From assembly GCF_007197555.1 (NCBI RefSeq), contig NZ_CP041614.1:4890001-4954000 (forward strand): DNA of 64,000 nt, read 5' to 3'. Made by a program: the position numbers and the translations under genes. Source of the stretch: Shewanella psychropiezotolerans (GTDB lineage: Bacteria > Pseudomonadota > Gammaproteobacteria > Enterobacterales > Shewanellaceae). Below are positions 10,068 through 19,381 of this stretch, piece by piece. Position 1 is the first letter of the stretch, and each line of letters starts with the position of its first letter. The notes under the pieces are model-generated. The model made no database searches. It worked only from the letters and a program-made list of their open reading frames with translations, and was not told the DNA's origin.

Positions 10068-10688
10068 AAGAAAGCGGAACAAAGCACTGATTGGGGCTTT
10101 GATACCACAGTAAACGAGTACCGAAAGCTTCAAGGCTCAGAGTTTGGTGCGTCAAAAAAGATATTCAATATATCGTTATTTTTCCTGTTGGCTGAACGTG
10201 ACTTAAAGGCTATAAAAATCGATGCTTTCTCTCACCCTGATCCTTGGAAAAGAAACCTATCAGTAAGAATTATGCTCCTTATCATTCATGAACGAGATAT
10301 GAGCAAGGTTGCATCAGGTAAAATCATGAAGGAAATATATGAAGAAGCGAAAATTAGTGGCGAGCTAAGGAGTTCCATGGTTCAAGCCGTTCGGGGAATA
10401 TCCAAGGCGCAAAAGAGAACTCAAAAAATACTCTCTAAAATAAGAAATAACACTATTGCGCATCAAGATTCAGATGCAATGCTACAGTATGAGCTGATAG
10501 ATAAAGTAGATATAAATTCAGCCAAGGAAACTATCGAAGAGTATTTTGAAGCATCGCATATTTTTTTCGATATATTGCCTGCCTTACTACTTGAGGCAAG
10601 TACATTTCCGTCACTATTATCACAATATTCAAGCTCAGAGCCTAACAAATCAAGCAAGCAGGATACCGTAACTGGCGCCCCTTCTTGA
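10068..10688 (+). pseudogene. RNNTIAH (HEPN-like) ORF lacking a clear start, probably 5'-truncated
   Basis: I do not recognise a named family. The reading frame is open from the stop at 10065 to 10688, and protein-like sequence (EYRKLQGSEFGASKKIF...) already appears before the only plausible initiator, a TTG at 10188 with no SD. From that TTG it is 166 residues, helical and charged, with IRNNTIAHQD near residue 87. This fits the R-x4-6-H signature of HEPN RNases and toxins, which is suggestive only. Copy 1 of the dispersed repeat abuts the 5' side, so the natural N-terminus was probably lost by repeat insertion or rearrangement. No antitoxin-like partner is visible. It may be a remnant of a defence or toxin gene. 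Confidence 0.5.
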
Positions 10689-10797
10689 GGCGTTACGGCA
10701 TATTCGATTGCCATATATTCCCTAATGCCAATGGCTATATTTAGAACATCGACTCTAAACCGTTTCTGTCCAGAAACGAGTTATTAGCCAATAAAGC

Positions 10798-10941
10798 TCA
10801 AATCGAAGAGATGGATAATCTGGTGTGAACGCGGCTGTGACCTTCGACATCAGGGATGATGTCGCAGAGCCCACAGGGATTGTGCTCGCGGCGAGTCACA
10901 GAAGTGTTTGCACATTCGCCCACGGCAGGTGATAGATAAAA
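10798..10941 (+). repeat. Dispersed GCGGCTG repeat, copy 2
   Basis: Plus orientation: AATCGAAGAGATGGATAA, GGTGTGAACGCGGCTGTGAC, hairpin CGACATC-AGGGAT-GATGTCG (10845-10864), CAGAGC, hairpin CACA-GGGAT-TGTG (10872-10884), CTCG-CGG-CGAG, CAGAAGTGTTTGCAC, GCAGGTGATAGATAA. Compared with copy 1, both stems differ in sequence but remain fully paired, and the loops are the same. Confidence 0.8.
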
Positions 10942-10967
10942 CTGAAGTAAAATGATTCAGTAAACTA

Positions 10968-11159
10968 ACCAAATACCAAATCAGCCTAATGAACCCTATC
11001 TTAAAAGCTATTTGAAACTTGCTAGCTGGCAAGTACTCAATGCCTGTTGCAGGCAATAAACACCATTGAAGCCATGGTACTTAGCAAACCACCAAATACC
11101 AAACAAGCCCAATGAACCCAATCTACAAAGCTATTTGAAACTTGCTAGCTGGCAAGCAC
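10968..11159. repeat. Two direct repeats of about 69 bp, 123-bp period
   Basis: ACCAAATACCAAA...GCTAGCTGGCAAG occurs at 10968-11036 and again at 11091-11159 with a few substitutions. Between them, 11041-11090 (TTGCAGGCAATAAACACC, then GAAGCCATGGTACTTAGCAAAC) matches the tail of the repeat copy at 53.2 kb. The whole 10689-11217 interval is repeat-derived; I see no gene in it. Confidence 0.75.
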
Positions 11160-11217
11160 CACATTAGCCAAATAAAACCAATCAAAAAATGTAATCAAGC
11201 TTCATTCGAAGTCTTGC

Positions 11218-11994
11218 CTAAAGCTGTTCTTCGCGGAGGAATACCGGTGCCATAGCTGACGATTCAGCTTCACAGTAATGATATCCAGCGCTGTCAAACT
11301 TGATCAGTTCAGCAAGGGTACTCACCTTGTTATCGAGGATATAGCGAACCATCATGCCGCGGGCTTTCTTGGCGAAGAAACTGATCACCTTGTACTGACC
11401 GTTTTTACGATCTTTAAACACTGGCGTTATGATACTGCCCTTCACCAGCTTAGGCTTAACCGCCTTGAAGTATTCGTTTGAGGCCAGGTTGACAAGGATG
11501 TCGTCTCCCTGCTCATCCAGGGCTAGATTAACCTCATCGGTAATGGTATTGCCCCAGAACTGATACAGGTTAGTGCCTTGCTTATTCGCTAAGCGAGTTC
11601 CCATCTCTAAACGATATGCCTGCATGAGATCCAGAGGACGCAAGAGACCGTATAAGCCTGAGAGTATTCTAAGATGCTTCTGAGCACGTGCGATGCCTTC
11701 AGCGGGCAAAGAGTCTGCATCTAAGCCAGTATAGACATCACCGCGAAATGCATACAAGGCTTGTTTGGCATTTTCGGTAGTGAAGATCGGGCTCCAGGTC
11801 TCGAAACGAGCCGCATTCAAACCAGAAATTTTATCGCTCACCTTCATTAATGAAGCGATTTCTGCTGGCGTCAATTTACGGCACTCTTCGATTAACTGAG
11901 CGCTGAAGTCGACAAGCTTAGGCAAGGTATATTCAGCCGTCCCTGCGGGGTTGTCATAGTCTAATGTTTTTGCTGGTGAAACTAAAACTAACAT
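11218..11994 (-). CDS. yaaA: YaaA, peroxide-stress protein (DUF328)
   Basis: 258-residue cytoplasmic protein of the YaaA/DUF328 family. In E. coli YaaA is induced by OxyR and lowers free intracellular iron during peroxide stress, limiting Fenton damage. Seen: the hallmark start [14 protein letters not shown], the central RLEMGTRL, and a conserved C-terminal [13 protein letters not shown] region; length is normal. It is a single-gene unit; the upstream alsT gene on the same strand ends in a terminator, so yaaA must have its own promoter in the 122-base gap. No OxyR site could be assigned by eye. Confidence 0.93.
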   Translation of the reverse strand: MLVLVSPAKTLDYDNPAGTAEYTLPKLVDFSAQLIEECRKLTPAEIASLMKVSDKISGLNAARFETWSPIFTTENAKQALYAFRGDVYTGLDADSLPAEGIARAQKHLRILSGLYGLLRPLDLMQAYRLEMGTRLANKQGTNLYQFWGNTITDEVNLALDEQGDDILVNLASNEYFKAVKPKLVKGSIITPVFKDRKNGQYKVISFFAKKARGMMVRYILDNKVSTLAELIKFDSAGYHYCEAESSAMAPVFLREEQL

Positions 11995-12044
11995 AGCTAA
12001 TCCTTATTGAACTTTATTGCTTGCTATCATACTGATGCAAACAT

Positions 12045-12076
12045 AAAAAAACCACGCTAATTCGCGTGGTTTTTTA
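12045..12076 (-). terminator. alsT terminator
   Basis: AAAAAACCACGC paired with GCGTGGTTTTTT around a 6-base loop, 41 bases past the alsT stop; T-tract on the minus strand. Confidence 0.9.
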
Positions 12077-12116
12077 GATAGAGCCGATTCAGTTTACCGA
12101 ATCAGTTCAACGAAAA

Positions 12117-13556
12117 TTATGCCTTTTCAGCCATTTTCGCCGTTGACCACTCACCTTCCTCAATACCCTCAATCTCAGGGAATTGTTTAGGATCGAACGT
12201 TGGGCTAAGCCCTTTTTTCATCTGTTTTTCATAATCTTTAATCACTGCGAATGCCACCTTAGATAACATGGTAATTGCCGCGATATTCACTAGTGCCATC
12301 AATCCCATAGAGACATCGGCAAAGTTCCATACTAGCTGTAGTGATGCTACAGAGCCTGCCATAACCATAGCCAAAACCAGGCCACGGAAGATGTAAAGCA
12401 CCTTCTTGCTCTTAGTTAAGAACATGATGTTGCTTTCTGCATAACTGTAGTTCGCAATGATTGATGTGAAACAGAACAGCAAAATGGCAAAAGAGATGAA
12501 ATACGCTGACCAGCCACCTAACTCATTCGTCAGAGCCAATTGTAGTAGCCCAATCCCTTTCTGCTCCCCAGGGTTATCTAACACGCCAGATAGCAAGATA
12601 ATCGCGGCCGATGCAGTACAGATAACTATCGTATCGACAAACACGCCTATCATCTGCACAAAGCCTTGAGATGCCGGATGATTAGGGTTCGGTGTAGCTG
12701 AAGCCGCAATATTAGCCGCACTACCCATGCCCGCTTCATTAGAGAACAGACCACGAGCAATACCCGCCATCATAGCGCCCATTGCGCCACCAGCAGCCTC
12801 TTCCCAACCAAATGCGCTCTTAACGATTAAGCTCAGTGCTGCAGGCACTTGTTCAATATTCAATACCAGAACAACCATAGCTATCGCTAAATAAGCCACA
12901 GCCATCACAGGCACTATCAGCTCGGAAGCACGAGCGACCTTCTTCAATCCGCCACAGATGATATAGCCTGAAGCGAGTACTATCACGATTCCAACAATCG
13001 TCTTATCGAAACCGAAGGCATTATTGAGGGCATCAGTCATGGTATTGGCTTGAGCCGCATTGAAAGCGAAGCCAAACGCTATGATAAGTAAAATGGAGAA
13101 CAGGGTTCCCATCCAACGCTTACCTAAGCCTTGTTCCATGTAATAGGCTGGGCCCCCACGAAACTGGCCTTCGCTGTCTTTAACTTTATAGACTTGAGCT
13201 AAGGTTGACTCAATGAATGCCGTCGCCATACCTAATAATGCGATTAACCACATCCAAAAAATAGCACCCGCACCACCTACAGTAATAGCGACGGCAACAC
13301 CGGCCATATTTCCTGTACCGACACGAGCAGCCATCGACGTACAGAAGACCTGGAATGACGAAATCCCATCGACCTTTTCACGGCCTTGAATGACCAGCTT
13401 GGCACCATGACCAAATAAACGGAACTGAATAAAACTCAGACGAAGTGTAAAAAAGACACCCGCTGCGACCAGTACATATATAAGCACGCTACCCCATAAC
13501 ATGCCATTAATGGCATTCACTACAGATTCAATAGCGCTAATTAATGATTCAAACAT
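12117..13556 (-). CDS. Sodium:alanine/glycine symporter (AGCS family)
   Basis: 479-residue polytopic inner-membrane transporter of the alanine-or-glycine:cation symporter family (AlsT/DagA type), driving amino-acid uptake with Na+. Seen: about eleven hydrophobic spans; family segments GTGNMAGVAVAITVGGAGAIFWMW and the GGPAYYMEQGLG loop (about 138-149), plus ARGLFSNEAGMGSAANIAA (about 270-288), the AGCS signature. The start ATG gives MFESLISAIESVV. It is transcribed divergently from the phosphoketolase gene across a 426-base AT-rich region holding a CRP-type box. Alanine versus glycine preference cannot be told. Confidence 0.9.
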   Translation of the reverse strand: MFESLISAIESVVNAINGMLWGSVLIYVLVAAGVFFTLRLSFIQFRLFGHGAKLVIQGREKVDGISSFQVFCTSMAARVGTGNMAGVAVAITVGGAGAIFWMWLIALLGMATAFIESTLAQVYKVKDSEGQFRGGPAYYMEQGLGKRWMGTLFSILLIIAFGFAFNAAQANTMTDALNNAFGFDKTIVGIVIVLASGYIICGGLKKVARASELIVPVMAVAYLAIAMVVLVLNIEQVPAALSLIVKSAFGWEEAAGGAMGAMMAGIARGLFSNEAGMGSAANIAASATPNPNHPASQGFVQMIGVFVDTIVICTASAAIILLSGVLDNPGEQKGIGLLQLALTNELGGWSAYFISFAILLFCFTSIIANYSYAESNIMFLTKSKKVLYIFRGLVLAMVMAGSVASLQLVWNFADVSMGLMALVNIAAITMLSKVAFAVIKDYEKQMKKGLSPTFDPKQFPEIEGIEEGEWSTAKMAEKA

Positions 13557-13748
13557 AGTTCTTACTCTATCCCCATGATAATCACGGCAGCTTATACAAT
13601 CAGCTACGAGACTAACGTGTTTTAGTTTTCTTCTATCGATTCAATAAAAATTGGTAATTTTCTTTTAGAATTTTACTTTCGTGAATTTATTACATCACGC
13701 CCACCAATTCTCGCTGCGGCAAAATAGCATACCATCAAAAGCATCTCG

Positions 13749-13764
13749 CGTGATCAAGATCACA
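13749..13764. promoter_or_regulatory. CRP-type box between the AGCS transporter and xfp
   Basis: CGTGA-TCAAGA-TCACA, 9 of 10 matches to TGTGA-N6-TCACA. It lies 193 bases upstream of alsT and 219 bases upstream of xfp, so it could serve either. The rest of the 426-base gap is AT-rich with no other feature I can name. Confidence 0.6.
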
Positions 13765-13982
13765 GTTAATCATTTACATAACACCATCATCACAGGTTAA
13801 AACAAAATTAAGTTAGGCTAGCAACTGATTACACAAGTTTTTCACCTAAACATCGCAACAAAATTGAAATGTTATGACTTTACAAAAACAAGATGCAGGA
13901 CACATTCTTGTAATAAAATTACAAATATAGTGTCTAGCATGAGCTTTGATTAACTTTTTGCTTACTATAAATGGGGTTATTT

Positions 13983-16349
13983 ATGTCACAACCGCAAGAG
14001 ATCAGCGCATTAAAGAAATTTGTAAGAGCCACAAACTTTCTAGCGACATCACAAATTTATCTAAAGAAGAACGTACTGCATAAGCGTGCACTTGCACACA
14101 CAGACATCAAGCCTAGACTGTTAGGTCACTGGGGTACTTGCCCTGGTATCAACTTTGTCTACGCTAACATCAACCGTCTCATCGTTAAAAACAACCGCTC
14201 ATTCGTCTACCTTGTAGGCCCAGGTCACGGCTTCCCAGCAGTTCAGGCTAACCTTTTCATGGAAGGTTCTCTAAGTCATTATTACCCTGAAAACATTCCA
14301 TACAATGAAGAAGGTATCACAGATATCTGTCAGAAGTTCTCAGCAGCTTATGGCTACCCTTCACACGCAAACCCGGAAGCACCTGGACAAATCTTAGAGG
14401 GTGGTGAACTAGGTTACTCACTTTCAGTTGCTTGGGGTGCAGTATTAGATAATCCAGATCTTATTGCGGCATGTCTAATTGGTGATGGCGAATCAGAAAC
14501 AGGGCCTCTTGCCGCTTCTTGGTATGCCAACCGTTTAGTAGACCCTGCCACTAACGGTGCGGTACTACCCATAGTTCATATCAACGGCTACAAGATCTCT
14601 GGTCCGACTCGTATGGGCCGTATGAGCCACGAAGAGTTAGATCTTGAATTCCGTGGCCTAGGTTACCACCCAATCATAGTTGACGATGAGCTCGAAGAAG
14701 ACGTCTATGTGCAGATGGTAAATGCTATGGATAAGTCATATGAGATGATCACAGACATTCAGAAACGCGCGCGCAGCGGTGAAGATGTTGTTAAGCCACG
14801 CTGGCCTGTCATCTTGATGCGTACCGCTAAAGGTTGGACAGGTACTGCGCAGTACAACGGCAAGAAGCTTGAAGGTAACTGCGAATCTCATCAGGTAATC
14901 GTCAATAAGTGTGCTACCGATAAGGGTCACCTAGACGCACTAAACACTTGGTTAGCCAGTTATAATTTCAATGAACTTTATTCGATTAACGATAAAGGCG
15001 AGCTCATCTTCGATGAAGAAATCCAATCTCTACTTCCACCTAAGCAGTTAACTTGTGGTCAGCAACACTTAAGCTACGGTGGTGAGGTGGTTCGCGCACT
15101 GACTAACCCTGATCTATCTAAACTAGCCTACGGTCCAGAAACACCTCGTGGTACGCGTGGTCACTCAATGTACAAGATGGGTGAGTGGATGCGTGATGCG
15201 ATGAAACTCAACCGAGATCAACGTAACCTGCGTATCTTTAGTCCTGATGAAACTTACTCGAACCAGCTTCAAGCCGTATTCGAAGAGACTAACAGAGCAT
15301 GGCAGTGGCCCATTGAAGAGTGGGATACCGACATGGCCCGTGACGGTCGCGTCATCGAGCTATTATCCGAGAACTTGCTCTTCGGTATGATGCATGGTTA
15401 CACAGTGACGGGTCGTCACGCCATGTTCCCTACTTATGAAGCATTCTCACAAGTTGTCTCCTCGATGGCTGACCAATACTGTAAGTATGTCTATGCCAGC
15501 CAGGGCGTTCACTTCCGTAAGCCAGTACCAGCCTGTAACGTGGTACTCTCTTCGCTTCTAGAACGCCAAGATCACAACGGTTACTCGCATCAGAACCCAT
15601 CATTCTTAGGCGCCATGCTTGAGAAGCACCCAAAGATTATCTCAGCATATCTGCCTGCAGATGGTAATACCACTCTGGTTTACACAGAACGCGCCTACGC
15701 GGATCGTGATAAGTTAAACATCATAGTTGCCGGCAAGAAAGACTTGCCACAATGGTTATCACTCGATGAAGCACGTGAACAGGCTAAAAACGGAGTCATG
15801 GTTTGGGACTTCGCTTCCGATGAAAACCCAGATGTGGTTCTGGTTGGTTGTGGTGATTACGTTACCCAAGAAGCCATGGCCTCTTTGGTCTTAATCAGAG
15901 AGATCTTACCACGCGTTCGTATCCGTTTCGTCAGCGTTACTGAACTCACCAGCAGCGGTCTTGGTAGCTTAGACTTCCAGAGCAAGCCTTGGTTGATGGA
16001 TGAAGTTTTCACCTCAGACAAGGGCGTTATCTTTAACTACCATGGCTACCCGAACACCATCAAGAAACTGGTATTCGATTATAAAGGCAGTGACAGATTC
16101 AGAATCAAGGGCTATGAAGAGGAAGGATCTACCACAACGCCATTCGATATGGGTGTCAGAAACGGAACCTCGCGTTACCATCTCGTTATCGACATGGCCT
16201 ACAAGCTGTTCCAGCAAGGTGTTATCGATGAGACACAACATGTCACCATCACCACAGACATGCTTCAGCGTCTGGTGGAACACAGAAATTATATCAAGGC
16301 AAACGGTGTCGACCCCATCAGCCTGGACAACTGGATCTGGACTCGCTAG
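13983..16349 (+). CDS. xfp: Xfp, xylulose-5-phosphate/fructose-6-phosphate phosphoketolase
   Basis: Thiamine-diphosphate enzyme that splits xylulose-5-P (and often fructose-6-P) with phosphate to acetyl phosphate plus a C3 or C4 sugar phosphate. 788 residues, the normal size. Seen: LGHWGTCPGINF, the GPGHGFPAVQANL motif, the ThDP-binding GDGESETGPLAASW (about residues 165-178), and a conserved FSPDETYSNQL. ATG 13983 was chosen over the in-frame ATG at 13971 because GGGG then lies at SD distance and the family starts near SQPQEI. It is a single-gene unit with its own terminator. Together with tal and pgi nearby it would connect pentose phosphates to acetyl-P; whether acetate kinase completes the route is outside the window. 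Confidence 0.94.
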   Translation: MSQPQEISALKKFVRATNFLATSQIYLKKNVLHKRALAHTDIKPRLLGHWGTCPGINFVYANINRLIVKNNRSFVYLVGPGHGFPAVQANLFMEGSLSHYYPENIPYNEEGITDICQKFSAAYGYPSHANPEAPGQILEGGELGYSLSVAWGAVLDNPDLIAACLIGDGESETGPLAASWYANRLVDPATNGAVLPIVHINGYKISGPTRMGRMSHEELDLEFRGLGYHPIIVDDELEEDVYVQMVNAMDKSYEMITDIQKRARSGEDVVKPRWPVILMRTAKGWTGTAQYNGKKLEGNCESHQVIVNKCATDKGHLDALNTWLASYNFNELYSINDKGELIFDEEIQSLLPPKQLTCGQQHLSYGGEVVRALTNPDLSKLAYGPETPRGTRGHSMYKMGEWMRDAMKLNRDQRNLRIFSPDETYSNQLQAVFEETNRAWQWPIEEWDTDMARDGRVIELLSENLLFGMMHGYTVTGRHAMFPTYEAFSQVVSSMADQYCKYVYASQGVHFRKPVPACNVVLSSLLERQDHNGYSHQNPSFLGAMLEKHPKIISAYLPADGNTTLVYTERAYADRDKLNIIVAGKKDLPQWLSLDEAREQAKNGVMVWDFASDENPDVVLVGCGDYVTQEAMASLVLIREILPRVRIRFVSVTELTSSGLGSLDFQSKPWLMDEVFTSDKGVIFNYHGYPNTIKKLVFDYKGSDRFRIKGYEEEGSTTTPFDMGVRNGTSRYHLVIDMAYKLFQQGVIDETQHVTITTDMLQRLVEHRNYIKANGVDPISLDNWIWTR

Positions 16350-16397
16350 TAAGGATCATTAAAGCAACAAGATAGAAACACGTTAACAACATAACTA

Positions 16398-16426
16398 AGT
16401 GCATTCTTTTAGAATGCACTTTTTTT
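16398..16426 (+). terminator. xfp terminator
   Basis: AAGTGCATTC and GAATGCACTT form a 10-bp stem with a short loop, followed by seven T. Confidence 0.92.
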
Positions 16427-16448
16427 ATGCCTTAAAACTATAAACGTA

Positions 16449-16462
16449 ATGATTTAAATCAT
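16449..16462. promoter_or_regulatory. FNR/EtrA-like palindrome upstream of ompA
   Basis: ATGATTTAAATCAT is a perfect 14-base palindrome with 8 of 10 matches to TTGAT-N4-ATCAA, about 145 bases before the ompA start. A role in anaerobic control is inferred. Confidence 0.4.
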
Positions 16463-16606
16463 ATTTACATTGAAAATAGATCGCAATCCCGTAGATAATA
16501 GCGACAGCTAGCGATAAAACTAAAGGAATCCCCTCTCAAAGTGCTGGCAGTGTTTCACCTCCAGGTGGAACAGCATTGGGGAAAGATAAATAACAAAGGA
16601 TTTGAA

Positions 16607-17707
16607 ATGATGAACAATACATTGAAAGCTATTCTGCTGACTTCAATGCTCCCTTTCGCTGCTAACGCGGCACAAGAACTCACTCCTTGGTATGTCGGTG
16701 GCGGTCTTGGCGTAAACAATTACGAGCCAAACTGCGACATGAAGACCATGAAGAGCTGTGGCAAAGATGATCCTTACGCATGGGATGTGTTTGGTGGTTA
16801 CCTTTTCAACGACTATTTCGGCGTTGAATTAGGCTACCGTGATCTTGGACGTGCCGAGTGGGTCGATTACGCCAACAAGATGAATGATGTTGGCGCTAAA
16901 GGATTAACCTTAGGTGTTGTCGGCTTCTGGCCAATCGCTGACCGCTGGAGCCTATCGGCTGAAGCCGGTGCGATGAATTACATACTGTCGAACAATAAAG
17001 AATATGGCAGTGAGTATTACAGTGACAGCGGTATTGCACCATACATTGGCGCAGGTATCGGATATAACATCACCGAAAACTTGAAACTTCAGGCTAAGTA
17101 TCGTCGTTATGAGAACTTAGATGAAGACAAGTGGAACACACTGGCCATGGAAAGCAACTACTGGGGCCTTGAGCTTAGCTACCGTTTCGGTACTCCAGCA
17201 CCCGCCGTTGTTGCTCCATTGGTTCTAGCTCCTATTGACTCAGATAATGATGGCGTCACCGATGATATGGATCAGTGTCCAGACACTCCAGTCAATCACA
17301 AGGTTGATGCGAAAGGCTGTACTGTTTACATTGAGACTACCGAGCAGCGTGATGTAGGTTCTATTCAGTTCGCGAATAACTCATCTGTGGTAAAGACTGA
17401 GTCTTTTGAGCGCATTGAAAAGCTGGCAACATACATGAACAAGAATCCTAAATCGACAGTGTTGATTTCGGGTCACGCTTCTGATGTAGGTAGAGCCGAC
17501 TACAACATGACCATATCGGACAAGCGTGCGAACGCCGTTGCTAAGATTCTTGTCGAGAAGTATGGCATTAGCCAAGATCGCGTAGAAGCTAAAGGTTTCG
17601 GTATCACACAACCTGTTATCCAAGGTAATAGCGTCGAAGCAAACAAGGCTAACCGTCGTATCGAAGCTCACGTCACTGGCGTAAAAAGAGAAGCACTGAT
17701 CAAGTAA
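16607..17707 (+). CDS. OmpA-family outer-membrane porin
   Basis: 366-residue outer-membrane protein. An N-terminal signal (about 20 residues, cleavage near AANA-AQE) is followed by an eight-strand OmpA beta-barrel domain (about 25-195; WYVGGGLGV, GYRDLGRAEW, final YWGLELSYRFG), a linker with a thrombospondin-type-3-like Asp repeat (DSDNDGVTDDMDQCPDT), and a C-terminal OmpA peptidoglycan-binding domain (about 240-360; ISGHASDVGRADYNMTISDKRA, KANRRIEA). ATG 16607 is preceded by AAAGGA at six bases; the next codon is also ATG. It tethers outer membrane to peptidoglycan and may be a slow porin. It is a single gene with a strong terminator. Confidence 0.9.
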   Translation: MMNNTLKAILLTSMLPFAANAAQELTPWYVGGGLGVNNYEPNCDMKTMKSCGKDDPYAWDVFGGYLFNDYFGVELGYRDLGRAEWVDYANKMNDVGAKGLTLGVVGFWPIADRWSLSAEAGAMNYILSNNKEYGSEYYSDSGIAPYIGAGIGYNITENLKLQAKYRRYENLDEDKWNTLAMESNYWGLELSYRFGTPAPAVVAPLVLAPIDSDNDGVTDDMDQCPDTPVNHKVDAKGCTVYIETTEQRDVGSIQFANNSSVVKTESFERIEKLATYMNKNPKSTVLISGHASDVGRADYNMTISDKRANAVAKILVEKYGISQDRVEAKGFGITQPVIQGNSVEANKANRRIEAHVTGVKREALIK

Positions 17708-17728
17708 TCACTCTCTCTTGTCGATACA

Positions 17729-17760
17729 TAAAAATCGCTGCCTGGTGCAGCGATTTTTTT
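17729..17760 (+). terminator. ompA terminator
   Basis: AAAATCGCTGC and GCAGCGATTTT with a CTGGT loop, then a T-tract; 22 bases after the stop. Confidence 0.92.
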
Positions 17761-17860
17761 ATGATGCAAGAACAATCTAAATAATGCCACTCATGATACT
17801 AAGGCCAATTGGTATCAGTACGAATTTTTCACTCATTCTGTCCAGAGTGTAATCATGCTG

Positions 17861-18178
17861 TAATACCATTCCGAGTAAGTATCTGATCATTCAGCGGGAG
17901 TTCAAAGCACTGTAGGCAAGGCGGATGTTTGAAGCTAATAGTTATTCTCGGCAACAAGCTCCTGCGTTGCTCTACCTCCTGCATCCATGCAGTCGTATAT
18001 CGAGAACATTCAACGTAGCATAAAGGGCTTTGAAACCCGCACTGCGTGAGGCCCTCAGAGTTTCCACTTCGCTGTTGCATTGACTTAAAAGGGAATAACC
18101 ATTTCCTCATCAATGCGCCTTGAATTGAAAAAACTGAGAGTCTCTGAACTGACCAGATACTTATATGGAATGGTATAA
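17861..18178 (+). mobile_element. MITE-like element, copy A (318 bp)
   Basis: Bounded by terminal inverted repeats TAATACCATTCCGAGTAAGT at the left and, inverted, TTATACCATTCCATATAAGT at the right. It is the inverted counterpart of 62426-62695, and carries about 48 extra bases (CAACAAGCTCCTGCGTTGC...) absent from that copy. It encodes no transposase; a long minus-strand frame (17853-18113) is shared between copies as a by-product. It occupies most of the gap between ompA and tal. The sequence from 18180 to 18411 holds the tal promoter region and nothing else recognised. Confidence 0.82.
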
Positions 18179-18411
18179 TGGTAAAGCGGGATTTTACCTA
18201 TACTCAAAATCACCTGACACGCTATACTCTCCCCTACCTATTTTTGACTAAAATTTAGGGTAAATGGGTTAGTAAAAAGCGCTTTTACTGATATTTTACA
18301 ACTTTCCTGTAATTTTTTTTCATTTACGGTTGGAAATATCATCAAAATCGCTTCTAATACTCTCAAGCAATCACAAACCTTAAGCTGCTTCTTAAGAAGG
18401 ATGTTATTTTT

Positions 18412-19368
18412 ATGGCTAATACACTCGAGCAATTGAAATCTTTTACCACCATAGTCGCCGATACTGGTGACATTGAGGCCATCAAGCGTTACCAACCACA
18501 AGACGCGACGACCAACCCGTCTCTCATTTTAAAAGCAGCCCAGATCCCAGATTATGGCCATCTAATCGACAACGCTATCACTTGGGCTAAATCACAAAGT
18601 GATGTCATTGAGCAACAGATCGAAGATGCAGGTGACAAGCTTGCGGTCAATATTGGCGTAGAGATCTTAAAGATCGTTCCTGGTCGTATCTCCACTGAAG
18701 TTGACGCAAGGCTCTCTTTCGACCAAGCCGGTTCGATCGAAAAAGCCCATAAGCTGATTAAACTGTATCAAGAAGCTGGCATAGATAAGTCACGTATTCT
18801 GATCAAGCTAGCTTCCACTTGGGAAGGCATATGCGCCGCTAAGCAGCTAGAGCAAGAAGGTATTAACTGTAACCTAACTCTACTATTTTGCTTTGCTCAG
18901 GCCCGTGCTTGTGCTGAAGCCGGTGTTTACCTTATCTCACCGTTTGTCGGCAGAATCTTAGACTGGTATAAGAAAGACACAGGTCAGGATTACAGTGCTA
19001 GTGAAGACCCAGGTGTAGTTTCGGTTACCGAAATCTACAACTATTACAAAAGCCATGGCTTCAACACTGTCGTCATGGGCGCCAGCTTCCGCAACACAGG
19101 CGAAATCCTTGAGCTTGCGGGCTGTGACCGTCTAACAATAGGTCCAGCACTGCTCGAAGATATGGCAAATTCACAGGCTCAAGTTGTGCGTAAACTTGTT
19201 CCTGTAGAGTCATCAGTTGCACCAGGTGAGCCACTCACAGAAGCACAATTCCGCTGGGCATTTAACGAAGATCCTATGGCAGTTCAGAAACTTGCCGAAG
19301 GCATCAGAAACTTCGCTATCGACCAAGGTAAGCTCGAAGTGATGCTGAAAGAGAAACTGGCCTCTTAA
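18412..19368 (+). CDS. tal: Tal, transaldolase
   Basis: Class I aldolase of the non-oxidative pentose phosphate pathway, exchanging a dihydroxyacetone unit between sedoheptulose-7-P and glyceraldehyde-3-P. 318 residues, TalB size. Seen: [13 protein letters not shown] (about 31-43), the Schiff-base lysine in [16 protein letters not shown] (Lys about 132), [18 protein letters not shown] and [13 protein letters not shown]. The ATG has AAGAAGGA ten bases upstream. pgi begins 13 bases after the stop, with its SD overlapping the tal stop, so the two form an operon. Confidence 0.97.
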   Translation: MANTLEQLKSFTTIVADTGDIEAIKRYQPQDATTNPSLILKAAQIPDYGHLIDNAITWAKSQSDVIEQQIEDAGDKLAVNIGVEILKIVPGRISTEVDARLSFDQAGSIEKAHKLIKLYQEAGIDKSRILIKLASTWEGICAAKQLEQEGINCNLTLLFCFAQARACAEAGVYLISPFVGRILDWYKKDTGQDYSASEDPGVVSVTEIYNYYKSHGFNTVVMGASFRNTGEILELAGCDRLTIGPALLEDMANSQAQVVRKLVPVESSVAPGEPLTEAQFRWAFNEDPMAVQKLAEGIRNFAIDQGKLEVMLKEKLAS

Positions 19369-19381
19369 GGAGTAAGACTGG

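Noticed and set aside
9900..10133. 77-residue minus-strand ORF and the 53162-53365 ORF sharing GFRDETAERIG
   Set aside because: The shared peptide comes from the conserved repeat DNA; outside the repeat blocks the sequences are unrelated.
13557..13700. Possible glycine riboswitch upstream of the AGCS transporter
   Set aside because: Such transporters often have one, but I could not find the conserved glycine-aptamer cores in the minus-strand leader.
17853..18113. 86-residue minus-strand ORF, with a similar 87-residue ORF at 62491-62754
   Set aside because: Both lie inside the two copies of the MITE and are conserved only because the element is repeated. They have no SD or family signature.
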